In this document: piece by piece, positions 8,704-16,297 of the stretch | Numbering within the stretch: the first letter of the stretch is position 1 | Layout: each line of letters starts with the position of its first letter | NCBI RefSeq assembly: GCF_003344765.1 | Contig: NZ_QPMH01000009.1 | Location: 1-64,000 of the forward strand | DNA length: 64,000 bases | Direction of reading: 5' to 3' | DNA from: Ferruginivarius sediminum | Lineage (GTDB): Bacteria; Pseudomonadota; Alphaproteobacteria; Kiloniellales; Rhodovibrionaceae | Notes under the pieces: model-generated | The model's input: only the letters and a program-made list of their open reading frames with translations | Told to the model about the DNA's origin: nothing | The model's database searches: none | Made by a program: the position numbers and the translations under genes

Positions 8704-10068
8704 ATGGCTGTCGATACGGCCGATGAGGTAATCGGGGAAGCGAGCGGGCGTCCGGCGAGTCCGCCCGGTTATCCGCTTCTTGGGGTCGCGCCGCAAATCA
8801 GGCGCGACCCGCTTGGCTTCTTCGTCAAGATGGCACGCGAATACGGTGACGTCGTGGACCTCAATGTCGCGGGCAAGCGAATGGTCCTGGCGAATGAGCC
8901 GACGCTGATCCGCCAGGTACTTCAGGCGAATGCCGGCAATTACCGCAAGAGCAAGTTCTATGGGCCGCTGAAGCCAATTGGCACTGGCTTGCTGACCAGC
9001 GAAGGCGAGCAGTGGGTCGAGCAGCGCAAAGCGGCGGCTCCGGCCTTCAAGGGCTCGGAGATGGGCAAGATATGCGCCGCAATGGCCGATGAGGCGGACA
9101 CCACGCTCGCCGGCTGGGCGGCGCGAGGGCAGGCGGACGAGCCGCTGGACGTTGCCCGGGAGATGATGCGTCTTGCCCTTCGCATCGCGATGCGCACGCT
9201 GTTCGGCAGCCCCCTGCGCGAGGATACCGCCAGCAAGGTTTCGGACGCGCTCGCCGTGGCTCTTCGTCATGCCGAGGAGCGCATCTGGTCGGTTGCAAGC
9301 CCGCCCCTATGGGTGCCGACGCCGGGCAACCGGGCATTCGCCCGCGCAATTACACAGCTTGATGAGGTGTTCGAGGACATCATCTCCGCGCGGAAGTCGA
9401 GCGGGGAGAGGCCGGGCGATCTGCTGGACCTGCTGATCGATGCGTTCGACGATGACCGCCCGCAACTGCGTGACATGGTTGTCTCGATGCTGGTCACCGG
9501 CCATGAAACGACCGCCGTCAGCCTGGCCTGGGCGTTCTACCTACTCTCGCGCAATCCCGAATGGGCGGAGGCGGTTCGCAGTGAGGCGAACGAGGTTCTG
9601 GGCAGCGATACGCCTGACATTCAGGCTTTGCGTGGGCTGCGGGTCACGCGTGCCGTATTCGAGGAGGCGATGCGGTTGTACCCGCCCGTGTGGACTTTCT
9701 CCCGGGATGCCCTCAGTCCCGAGCGGTTGGGCAATGTCGAACTGCGCAAGGGCGATACGGTCATGGTCTGCGCGTATTCCCTGCACCGCCATCCGCGTCT
9801 TTGGGAATCTCCTGAGACGTTTATGCCGCAACGGTTCCTCAACAATGAAGGGCAAAACAGAACAAATTATAACTACCTGCCCTTCGGGGGAGGGCCGCGC
9901 AGTTGTATTGGCAACCGCTTCGCGATGACCGAGGCGACCATCATCCTCGCGAAAACGTTACAGCGGTTTGATCTGGATTTGGTGGACGGACACGCGGTCG
10001 AACCGGAGCCTATGATCACGCTCCGCCCGCGTTTCGGGATGCTGATGCGGCCACGCGCGGTAGCATAG
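8704..10068 (+). CDS. Cytochrome P450 monooxygenase
   Basis: A 454-residue soluble P450. The I-helix oxygen-binding motif is VTGHETT, the K-helix E-x-x-R is EEAMR, the PERF-like segment is FMPQRF, and the heme-ligand loop is FGGGPRSCIGNRFA with proximal cysteine C401. No N-terminal membrane anchor is present. I chose ATG 8704 (GAGG 9 bp upstream) over 8695 or 8647, which overlap the preceding gene. The sequence resembles bacterial CYP4/CYP110-like fatty-acid or terpene hydroxylases more than camphor-type enzymes, but the substrate is unknown. No ferredoxin or reductase gene is adjacent. It sits in a luxI operon, so its product may be made, or the signal modified, at high cell density. Confidence 0.93.
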   Translation: MAVDTADEVIGEASGRPASPPGYPLLGVAPQIRRDPLGFFVKMAREYGDVVDLNVAGKRMVLANEPTLIRQVLQANAGNYRKSKFYGPLKPIGTGLLTSEGEQWVEQRKAAAPAFKGSEMGKICAAMADEADTTLAGWAARGQADEPLDVAREMMRLALRIAMRTLFGSPLREDTASKVSDALAVALRHAEERIWSVASPPLWVPTPGNRAFARAITQLDEVFEDIISARKSSGERPGDLLDLLIDAFDDDRPQLRDMVVSMLVTGHETTAVSLAWAFYLLSRNPEWAEAVRSEANEVLGSDTPDIQALRGLRVTRAVFEEAMRLYPPVWTFSRDALSPERLGNVELRKGDTVMVCAYSLHRHPRLWESPETFMPQRFLNNEGQNRTNYNYLPFGGGPRSCIGNRFAMTEATIILAKTLQRFDLDLVDGHAVEPEPMITLRPRFGMLMRPRAVA

Positions 10069-10121
10069 GGGGTATGCAGATTTGGGTTGCGAGTGTCATC
10101 ACGAACGATGATACTGGCCGC

Positions 10122-10138
10122 CTATTCCAAGGCGAAAG
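10122..10138. promoter_or_regulatory. Second copy of the cluster motif CTATTCCwAGkCGAAwG
   Basis: CTATTCCAAGGCGAAAG here matches CTATTCCTAGTCGAATG at 7796-7812 in 14 of 17 positions. It lies in the non-coding gap between the P450 and the second small gene, 72 bp before that gene's ATG. A separate imperfect dyad, TGTCATC-acgaac-GATGATA, sits just upstream (10094-10113). Presence of one motif before both luxI and this gene suggests control by the same regulator. Confidence 0.45.
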
Positions 10139-10193
10139 CTTTGGAGCGACTTTGTCGTCTGGGGTGATATGGGGTAGGGCACGAGGTAACGAC

Positions 10194-10427
10194 ATGGGCA
10201 GGAATTCGTCGAATATATTGGATTTTGCCTTATTGCGGCAGGAAGCCGACGAGGGCGCCGGGCCGGTCGATAAGGCCGAGGAGTTGCAGGCGATCTCAAG
10301 TTGCCTGGATTACTTGTATGGGGAGTTGCGTCGTCTGGACCAGTCCCTGGCCGCGCGCCTGATCGGGGCGGCGTCCGAGTCGATTCGTCAGGAGATCCGC
10401 CAGGGTCAGCAGGGCAGGTCCGTGTGA
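10194..10427 (+). CDS. Small unknown protein B, paralogue of the protein at 8472
   Basis: A 77-residue protein. ATG 10194 is preceded by GAGG at 10183-10186; the longer frame from 10074 would run through the putative operator and is rejected. It shares SNIL near the N-terminus, CLDYLYGEL and GAASESIRQ with the 8472 protein, with conservative changes between (K-L-D to R-L-D, H-L-V to R-L-I). The N-terminal 30 residues diverge. Predicted to be helical and cytoplasmic. It appears to have its own promoter, unlike protein A. A strong terminator follows at 10471, closing the cluster. Function is unknown. Confidence 0.75.
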   Translation: MGRNSSNILDFALLRQEADEGAGPVDKAEELQAISSCLDYLYGELRRLDQSLAARLIGAASESIRQEIRQGQQGRSV

Positions 10428-10470
10428 TCGCGCCCTAGGCTATCTCGCAACGACCATAACGGTTGGCATC

Positions 10471-10507
10471 GCGCCGCCCGGCTCACCGGGCGGCGCTTTG
10501 GCGTTTT
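10471..10507 (+). terminator. Rho-independent terminator closing the quorum-sensing cluster
   Basis: GCGCCGCCCGG (10471-10481), loop CTCA, CCGGGCGGCGC (10486-10496) is a perfect 11-bp stem followed by TTTGGCGTTTT. It ends transcription from the second small gene before the P-type ATPase. Confidence 0.85.
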
Positions 10508-10647
10508 AGACCCGCCCCGCCCACCCCGCCGCACCGGACCGGCTTTCGCCATGGCCGGGAACGGACGCAGGCCGCCGGACGTTCGAGCCTGCGGTGGCTG
10601 TTGGTTTTTTCTTGGCGCCGTTCTTTGCGGCGGGGATGCTGGCCGGC

Positions 10648-13329
10648 ATGGCGGAAGCGCGGTCCCAGGGGGACAAATCGGACGAACTGACCGCGTTGAG
10701 CGGCGCCGATGCCGTCCGGCGTCTGGAAACCGATCTCGACAGCGGGCTGTCGGGCCGCGAGGTTCGCCGCCGCCGGCGGCGGTACGGCGCGAACCGCATG
10801 CCGGCGGCGCGGCCGCGCGGCACCTGGGGTATCTTTGTCGACCAGTGGCGCAGCCTTGTCGTCGGCCTGCTGGCTGTCGCCGCGCTCGCCGCCGCCGTTT
10901 TCGGCCAGTGGATCGAGGCCGTGGCCATTGCCGGCGCGCTGCTGATCAATACGCAGATCGGCTTCGTCACCGAGCTGCGGGCGACGCGCTCCATGGAAGC
11001 CCTGCGCCGCATGGGGCGGACGAAGGCCCGTGTCCGCCGCGACGGGCGGGAACAGAGTATCGTCGCCGACGCCCTGGTGCCCGGCGACGTCGTCCTGCTG
11101 GGCGAGGGCGACATCGTTCCCGCCGACATCCGCCTGGTCGAGACCAGCAACCTGGCCTGCGACGAATCGGCACTGACCGGCGAATCCGAACCCGTTGCCA
11201 AGGACGAGGCGCCGCTGGACGAAGCCGAATCGCCGCTGGCACGCCGCTTCAACATGGCTTTCCGCGGCACGGCGGTGACCAGCGGCCAGGCGACCGGCGT
11301 CGTCGCCGCCATCGGCGCCCACACCCAGGTCGGCCGCATCGCCGAACTCACCTACAGCGCGGAGGCCGAGGCGACGCCGCTGGAGCGGCGCCTGGACCGG
11401 TTGGGCCAACGCCTCGTCTGGGTGGTGGTCGCGGTGGCCCTGGCGGTCAGCGTCTCGGGAATCCTGGCCGGCCGCGACCTGCTGCTGATGATCGAGACCG
11501 GCATCGCCCTGGCGGTGGCGGCGGTGCCGGAAGGCCTGCCCATCGTCGCCACCATCGCGCTTGCGCGCGGGATGTGGCGGATGGCGCGGCGCAACGCCGT
11601 CGTCAAGCGGCTGTCATCGGTGGAGACACTGGGCTCGGCCACGGTGATCCTGGCCGACAAGACCGGCACGCTGACGGAAAACCGCATGACCCTCCGCGCC
11701 TTCGGCCTGCCCTCGGGCCAGGTTGCGCGGGGGGAAAGCGGCCAGTGGACCGGCGGCGGCGATGGACTGCAAGAGCGCGCCGATGCGGAGCTTCGACGCG
11801 CGCTGCGTGTCGCCGCACTGTGCAACAACGCGACGATGACCGAGGACGAGGACCGCCACCACGGCGACCCGATGGAGCTTGCGCTTCTCGCCGCGGCCGC
11901 CGAAACAGGGCAGGAACGGGCGGCACTGCTGGAAGCCGAGCCGGAAGTGCGCGAAGAGAGCTTCAGCCGCGAAACCTCCATGATGGCAACGGTGCATGAC
12001 GCGGACGGCGGCTACCGCGTGGCCGTGAAGGGGGCGCCGGAAGCCGTGCTCGACGCCTGCACGCGGGTCGCCGAGGGGGACGATGCGGCTCCGTTCGACG
12101 ACGACGCGCGCCGGGCCTGGGACGCGCGGGCCGGCGAGATGGCCTCGCAAGGACTGCGGGTGCTGGCGCTGGCGGAGAAGACTGCGAAAGACCCGGATGC
12201 GCCGGTCTACGAGGGGCTGACGCTGCTGGGCCTCGCCGGGCTGCACGACCCGCCGCGCCCCGCCGTCGAGGACGCGGTCGAGGCCTGCCGGCAGGCCGGT
12301 ATCCGCGTCGTCATGGTCACCGGCGACCAGGCCGCCACGGCGGCCAGCATCGCCCGGCAGACGGGGCTGGTGCGCGAGCGGGAGCCCCACGTGCTCACCG
12401 GCGACACCTCCGACGACGAGGCGGACGCGGCGCTGAAGGCGGACGTCTTCGCGCGCATCAGTCCCGAGACGAAGCTGCACCTGGTCGAGATCCACCAGAA
12501 GGCGGGCGGCGTGGTCGCGATGACCGGCGACGGCGTGAACGACGCCCCCGCCCTGAAGAAGGCGGACATCGGCATCGCCATGGGCGGACGCGGGACCGAG
12601 GTGGCGCGCGAGGCCGGCGACATCGTGCTCAAGGACGACGCCTTCGAGACCATCGTCGCGGCGATCGAGCAGGGCCGTGCCATCTTCGCCAACATCCGCC
12701 GCTTCATCGTGTTCCTGCTGTCCGGGAACCTGGGGGAGGTCCTGGCGGTCGCGCTGACCTCGCTGATGGGGATGCCGCTGCCGCTGTTGCCGCTGCAGAT
12801 CCTGTTCATCAACCTGCTGCTGGATGTCTTCCCGGCTTTGGCCCTGGGCATCGGGCCCGGTGCGCGCGACACCATGCGCCGCCCGCCCCGCGACCCGAAG
12901 GAACCGATCCTGACGGGTTCGTTGTGGGCGGCCATCGGTGGCTATGGCGCGATGATCGCGCTGTCGGTCCTGGCCGTGTTCGCCGCCGCGCACCTGTGGC
13001 TGAACATGGAGACGGCGCAGGCGGTCAGCGTGTCCTTCCTGGCGTTCGGCTTCGCCCGCCTGGGGCACGTCTTCAACATGCGCTCTCCCGGTAGTCCCCT
13101 TCTCTCCAACGAGGTGACGCGCAATCCCGCCGTGTGGGGCGCGATTCTGCTGTGCGGCCTGCTGCTGGCCGCCGCCGTCTACGTGCCGGGGTTGAGTGCT
13201 ATCCTGGACACCCGCGATCCCGGTCTGGCGGGATGGCTTCTGGTCGCGGCCGGCAGCCTTGCGCCGCTGCTGCTGGGGCAGCTTGCCCTGGAGGCGACCC
13301 GGATCCTGCGTCGGGCCGGTAAGAGTTAG
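10648..13329 (+). CDS. P-type cation-transporting ATPase (P2/Ca2+-type)
   Basis: An 893-residue inner-membrane pump. In order: N-terminal cation-ATPase domain (GLSGREVRRRRRRYGANRMP), first TM pair, actuator domain with LTGESEP, the TM4 motif AVPEGLP around residue 294, phosphorylation site DKTGTLTEN at D337, nucleotide-binding domain with the KGAPE motif, the TGD and TGDGVNDAPALKKADIGIAMG hinge, and a C-terminal group of about six TM segments. PEGLP rather than CPC points to Ca2+, Mg2+, Na+ or K+ type transport and not to heavy metals. Start is uncertain: ATG 10648 gives a family-like N-terminus, with GTG 10594 and ATG 10636 as alternatives. Confidence 0.9.
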   Translation: MAEARSQGDKSDELTALSGADAVRRLETDLDSGLSGREVRRRRRRYGANRMPAARPRGTWGIFVDQWRSLVVGLLAVAALAAAVFGQWIEAVAIAGALLINTQIGFVTELRATRSMEALRRMGRTKARVRRDGREQSIVADALVPGDVVLLGEGDIVPADIRLVETSNLACDESALTGESEPVAKDEAPLDEAESPLARRFNMAFRGTAVTSGQATGVVAAIGAHTQVGRIAELTYSAEAEATPLERRLDRLGQRLVWVVVAVALAVSVSGILAGRDLLLMIETGIALAVAAVPEGLPIVATIALARGMWRMARRNAVVKRLSSVETLGSATVILADKTGTLTENRMTLRAFGLPSGQVARGESGQWTGGGDGLQERADAELRRALRVAALCNNATMTEDEDRHHGDPMELALLAAAAETGQERAALLEAEPEVREESFSRETSMMATVHDADGGYRVAVKGAPEAVLDACTRVAEGDDAAPFDDDARRAWDARAGEMASQGLRVLALAEKTAKDPDAPVYEGLTLLGLAGLHDPPRPAVEDAVEACRQAGIRVVMVTGDQAATAASIARQTGLVREREPHVLTGDTSDDEADAALKADVFARISPETKLHLVEIHQKAGGVVAMTGDGVNDAPALKKADIGIAMGGRGTEVAREAGDIVLKDDAFETIVAAIEQGRAIFANIRRFIVFLLSGNLGEVLAVALTSLMGMPLPLLPLQILFINLLLDVFPALALGIGPGARDTMRRPPRDPKEPILTGSLWAAIGGYGAMIALSVLAVFAAAHLWLNMETAQAVSVSFLAFGFARLGHVFNMRSPGSPLLSNEVTRNPAVWGAILLCGLLLAAAVYVPGLSAILDTRDPGLAGWLLVAAGSLAPLLLGQLALEATRILRRAGKS

Positions 13330-13334
13330 GCGCC

Positions 13335-13374
13335 CGCGACTGCCCGGACCGAAGTCCCGGTCCAGGCAATCGCG
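13335..13374. terminator. Hairpin between convergent genes
   Basis: CGCGACTGCCcGGACCG and CGGTCCaGGCAaTCGCG form a long imperfect stem around a short loop. It lies between the ATPase stop and the stop of the convergent gene at 13395. No clear T-run follows on either strand, so it may act as a weak or Rho-assisted bidirectional terminator. Confidence 0.45.
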
Positions 13375-13394
13375 CTGCAAGTCACGGGTATCGT

Positions 13395-13889
13395 CTACTG
13401 CTGCGGGTTGGCCGGCTCTTCCGGCGGGTCGTCGACGACGCCGTCGACCTGGATGTTGCCCGCGCGCAGCTCGCCCAGCAAGGTGCGAAGCCCGGCCTCC
13501 AGCGCCTCGTGCCGCTCGCGCGCGGCTTCCATCGCCTTGATCGAGGTGGAATCGGGCATCGCCTCGCCGTCGCCAATCTCCAGCGTGGCGGCCAGGTAAC
13601 GCGCCTTTGCCTTCGCGGTCTTCTCGACCAGGGTCTGGATTTCCTTGGGTGTGACCGTGACCAGGGTTCGGCTGATCTGGGCGCGCTCGGTTCGCTGGAT
13701 CATCAGTTCGAGGCCTCGAAGATAATCGCGCAGGCCAAGCTCGTAAGGCCGGTAGGCCGGCGCCTCCTGGACGTCCGGCGCATCCTCGGCCGCGCCGAAG
13801 CCGCCGGTGAGCAGGGACAGCAACGTGCCGCGCCGTCCCTGGGCCGGTGAGGTCGACTTCTCGTTGTCGAACAGGGTCGCCACTGCCAT
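13395..13889 (-). CDS. Hypothetical protein, helical
   Basis: A 164-residue protein not recognised as a known family. ATG 13889 is preceded by a strong AGGAGGT, fixing the start. After a variable N-terminus, residues from about 55 onward are charged and alanine-rich (LRDYLRGLELMIQRTERAQ; EIQTLVEKTAKAKARYL; MEAARERHEALEAGLR), predicting long amphipathic or coiled-coil helices. There are no cysteines, membrane segments or signal peptide. The tail ends in a proline/glutamate-rich stretch. It is monocistronic, convergent with the ATPase. Confidence 0.75.
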   Translation of the reverse strand: MAVATLFDNEKSTSPAQGRRGTLLSLLTGGFGAAEDAPDVQEAPAYRPYELGLRDYLRGLELMIQRTERAQISRTLVTVTPKEIQTLVEKTAKAKARYLAATLEIGDGEAMPDSTSIKAMEAARERHEALEAGLRTLLGELRAGNIQVDGVVDDPPEEPANPQQ

Positions 13890-14114
13890 GGGGACACCTC
13901 CTTTCGTGTGTCCATGCAGACGCAAGTTCCGTGCCAGCCTTTAGGGCGGCAGCGCCGTGCCTTGCAGGTGGAATGCCGGATGGTCTTGCCGGGCGGGGGC
14001 GGCAAATCGCAGCCGCGTCCCGGCAAAGATTGCAGGGCACGCGCCGGTTGGGACTGGTCGGGAAGGCGAATCGCCCCCATCTGACGAGCGTCGCCAACAA
14101 AGGGGTGCAGCCGC

Positions 14115-14681
14115 GTGACGTCCGAAAGTGAAAGTGCCGCGCCGCTGACGCGCCATCGCTTGATCATTTGCGGGCTGGATGAGCTTGGCGATCATTCGCG
14201 CGCCGGCGTGAGCCACGTCGTCTCGATCCTCGACCCGGAGACGCCGGTTCCTTCGGCCGTGATTGGATACCCGGACCTGCGGGCGCATCGCGTGCTGCGT
14301 TTTCACGACGTCAGCCAGCGCATCGGCGATGCCCGCGTGCCCGAGGCCGAGGACGTGGCGGAGCTGTTGTCCTTCGGCATGGAACTACAGGCGCTGGAGA
14401 GCGGCGCCAACCTGCTGATCCACTGTCATGCCGGCGTCTCCCGCTCCACCGCCGCCGCGGCGATCCTGCTGGGCCAGCACGCGCCCGGCCGGGAGCGGGA
14501 GGTGATGCGCGAGATCGTGCGCCTGCGGCCCATCGCGTGGCCGAATGCGCGGATGGTCCAGCTTGCCGACGAGGCGCTTGGCCGCAACGGGGCGTTCACC
14601 GACGCGCTGCGCCAGCTCCGTTCTCGCCGCCTGGACGACACGGTTTCGCGCGGCTGGCTGGGCGGGTTCTTCCGGCGCTAG
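14115..14681 (+). CDS. Protein tyrosine / dual-specificity phosphatase-like protein
   Basis: A 188-residue cysteine phosphatase. The C-x5-R signature is IHCHAGVSRSTA with nucleophile C104 and R110; a conserved Asp in the preceding loop region (FHDVSQR, about 65) could be the general acid. The start is a GTG at 14115, with a GGGG-containing sequence about 10 bp upstream. No secretion signal is seen, so it acts in the cytoplasm. The stop codon overlaps the beginning of a palindromic repeat. The substrate is unknown. Confidence 0.85.
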   Translation: MTSESESAAPLTRHRLIICGLDELGDHSRAGVSHVVSILDPETPVPSAVIGYPDLRAHRVLRFHDVSQRIGDARVPEAEDVAELLSFGMELQALESGANLLIHCHAGVSRSTAAAAILLGQHAPGREREVMREIVRLRPIAWPNARMVQLADEALGRNGAFTDALRQLRSRRLDDTVSRGWLGGFFRR

Positions 14682-14783
14682 AGCATTTTCAGGCGAAGTG
14701 GGAACCGGTTCGCCGTCTGAAAATGCGTCAAATCAAAGAGCTAGAGCGTTTGAGCGATTCCACTGAACGCGAAAATGCTCTAG
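14678..14783. repeat. Palindromic intergenic repeat element
   Basis: About 106 bp bounded by CTAGAGCATTTTC (14678-14690) and its exact inverse GAAAATGCTCTAG (14771-14783). Inside are a GGCGAA...TTCGCC arm pair around an AACCGGTT core and AAATGCGTCAAATCAAAGAG. The structure and many words match the dispersed palindromic elements I know from Rhizobiales and related alphaproteobacteria. It fills the gap between the convergent phosphatase and PEBP genes and supplies the phosphatase stop codon, so it may act as a bidirectional terminator or mRNA-end stabiliser. Confidence 0.8.
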
Positions 14784-15244
14784 CGTTTGTAGGTTCCGGT
14801 CAATCGAGCCTCTGCCATGGCATATTCCCGCGCGGCATTTTCCACCTGGGGCACCTTTGCATTGGCGGGCAGGCCAAGCGCATCCGTATTCAGGGCGTAA
14901 AGCCGGAAGATATAGCGGTGCGTCCCATGGCCGTGTGGCGGGCAGGGCGGCCCATAGCCCAGCTTGCCGAAGTCGTTGATGCCCTGGTGCATGCCGTCGA
15001 CCGTGGCTTCGGTCGCCAGTCCCTCCGGCAGGCCGCTCAGGTCTGGCGGGATGTTCCAGATCGCCCAGTGGCTGAACGTCCCGCCCGGCGCGTCGGGGTC
15101 GTCGCAGATCAGCGCGAAGGCCTGCGTACCGTCGGGCGCGCCCGACCATGACAGCGGCACCGAGGTGCCGGCCCCCTCGCAGCTATAGGCTTGCGGAATC
15201 GCCTCGCCGTCCTTGAATGCGTCGCTTGTGAGGGTAAGCGTCAT
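14780..15244 (-). CDS. YbhB/YbcL family (PEBP, Raf-kinase-inhibitor-like) protein
   Basis: A 154-residue phosphatidylethanolamine-binding-protein fold member. The ligand-pocket motif is ICDDPDAPGGTFSHWAIWNIP, followed by GINDFGKLGYGPPCPP and GTHRYIFRLYAL, all diagnostic of the bacterial YbhB/YbcL group. No signal peptide, so cytoplasmic. The biochemical role of bacterial members is poorly defined. It is convergent with the phosphatase across a palindromic repeat. Confidence 0.92.
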   Translation of the reverse strand: MTLTLTSDAFKDGEAIPQAYSCEGAGTSVPLSWSGAPDGTQAFALICDDPDAPGGTFSHWAIWNIPPDLSGLPEGLATEATVDGMHQGINDFGKLGYGPPCPPHGHGTHRYIFRLYALNTDALGLPANAKVPQVENAAREYAMAEARLTGTYKR

Positions 15245-15304
15245 CGCCGGCCTCCCTGGTCTGCCGATCCGTGCGCCGCGCGCAACGGTCCCGACACGCC
15301 AACG

Positions 15305-16297
15305 TCAGGCAGCCTGGCGCGGTTCCAGGCGGATTGGTGCCGCGGGTTCGAGCCTGGGGAGGCGGTCCAGGGCGAAATCGACGCGGGCCGCCGGGTTCTT
15401 CAGTTCTTCGGCATGCCGGTCGATGCGCGCCAGTGCCGAGCGCAGGCCGATGCCGTTGGCGATCTGGATGGCCAGGCCCGGCCGCGCGTTCAGCTCCAGC
15501 AGCAGCGGCCCGTGCTCGCGGTCCAGCACCATGTCAACGCCCAGGTAGCCCAGTCCCGTGATGTCGTAGCAGCGCGCGGCCATGTGCAGCAGATCCTCCC
15601 AGCATGGCACCAGCACGCCGTTCAGCGGCGCGCCGCTGTCCGGGTGTTCCTCGACGGCCTGGTCGTGGCAGACGCCGTTGCGGGTGCGTCCCGTGGCAAG
15701 GTCGATGCCCAGGCCCACACCGCCCTTGTGAAGGTTTGCCTTGCCGTCCGACTCCCGCGTGGGCAGCCGGACCATCGCCATCGCCGGCACGCCGCGATAG
15801 ACCAGCACGCGGACGTCCGGCACGCCGCCGGTGGTGAGCTCGTCGAAGACGGGATCGAACTTGACGCACGCCTCGACGAACGCCCGGTCCGGGCGACCGC
15901 CCAGGCTGTACATGCCGGACAGGATGTTCGACAGGTGGAAGTCCAGCTCGCCGCTATCCAGGCGCAGGCCGTCGTGCCGCCGCCAGTGGCCGTTGACGCG
16001 CCCCGTCACCACCAGGATGCCGTCGCCCCCGGCGCCCTGCGCGGGCTTCACCACGAAGGATTCGCGCTTTTCCACGAAGCGGGCGAGGCGGCGGATCTCG
16101 CCGTTCATGGCGATGGTGCCGAACAGGGCGGGCACGGGGATGCCGTGCTGCTCCGCCAGTTTCTTCGTCGCCAGCTTGCAGTTCACCTGCGGCAGCCTCG
16201 CCCGTTCATTGTGGGCCAGGACGTAATCGGCGTTGCGGGCGTTGACGCCCAGCACGCCGGCTTCACGGAGGCGTCGGAGATGGCGCAGCAGCATCAT
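15305..16297 (-). CDS. Alpha-L-glutamate ligase-like protein (RimK-type ATP-grasp)
   Basis: A 330-residue ATP-grasp amidoligase. Visible parts are the N-terminal ARLPQVNCKLATKKLAEQHG, the ATP-binding FVVKPAQGAGGDGI, DVRVLVYRGVPAMAMVRLPT and the metal-binding MVLDREHGPLLLELNARPGL. The family couples amino acids such as glutamate to peptide or protein ends. Start ATG 16297 overlaps the upstream 7TM gene stop; GGGAGGG precedes it. It is the last gene of a three-gene operon (retropepsin, 7TM inactive transglutaminase, ligase) in the order described for the amidoligase neighbourhoods of proteobacteria. The product is not established here. Confidence 0.88.
   Translation of the reverse strand: MMLLRHLRRLREAGVLGVNARNADYVLAHNERARLPQVNCKLATKKLAEQHGIPVPALFGTIAMNGEIRRLARFVEKRESFVVKPAQGAGGDGILVVTGRVNGHWRRHDGLRLDSGELDFHLSNILSGMYSLGGRPDRAFVEACVKFDPVFDELTTGGVPDVRVLVYRGVPAMAMVRLPTRESDGKANLHKGGVGLGIDLATGRTRNGVCHDQAVEEHPDSGAPLNGVLVPCWEDLLHMAARCYDITGLGYLGVDMVLDREHGPLLLELNARPGLAIQIANGIGLRSALARIDRHAEELKNPAARVDFALDRLPRLEPAAPIRLEPRQAA

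Noticed and set aside
11614..14100. An 828-aa minus-strand open frame
   Set aside because: It is antisense to the P-type ATPase, extremely Arg/Gly/Gln-rich with no domain, and arises from the high GC third positions of the real gene.
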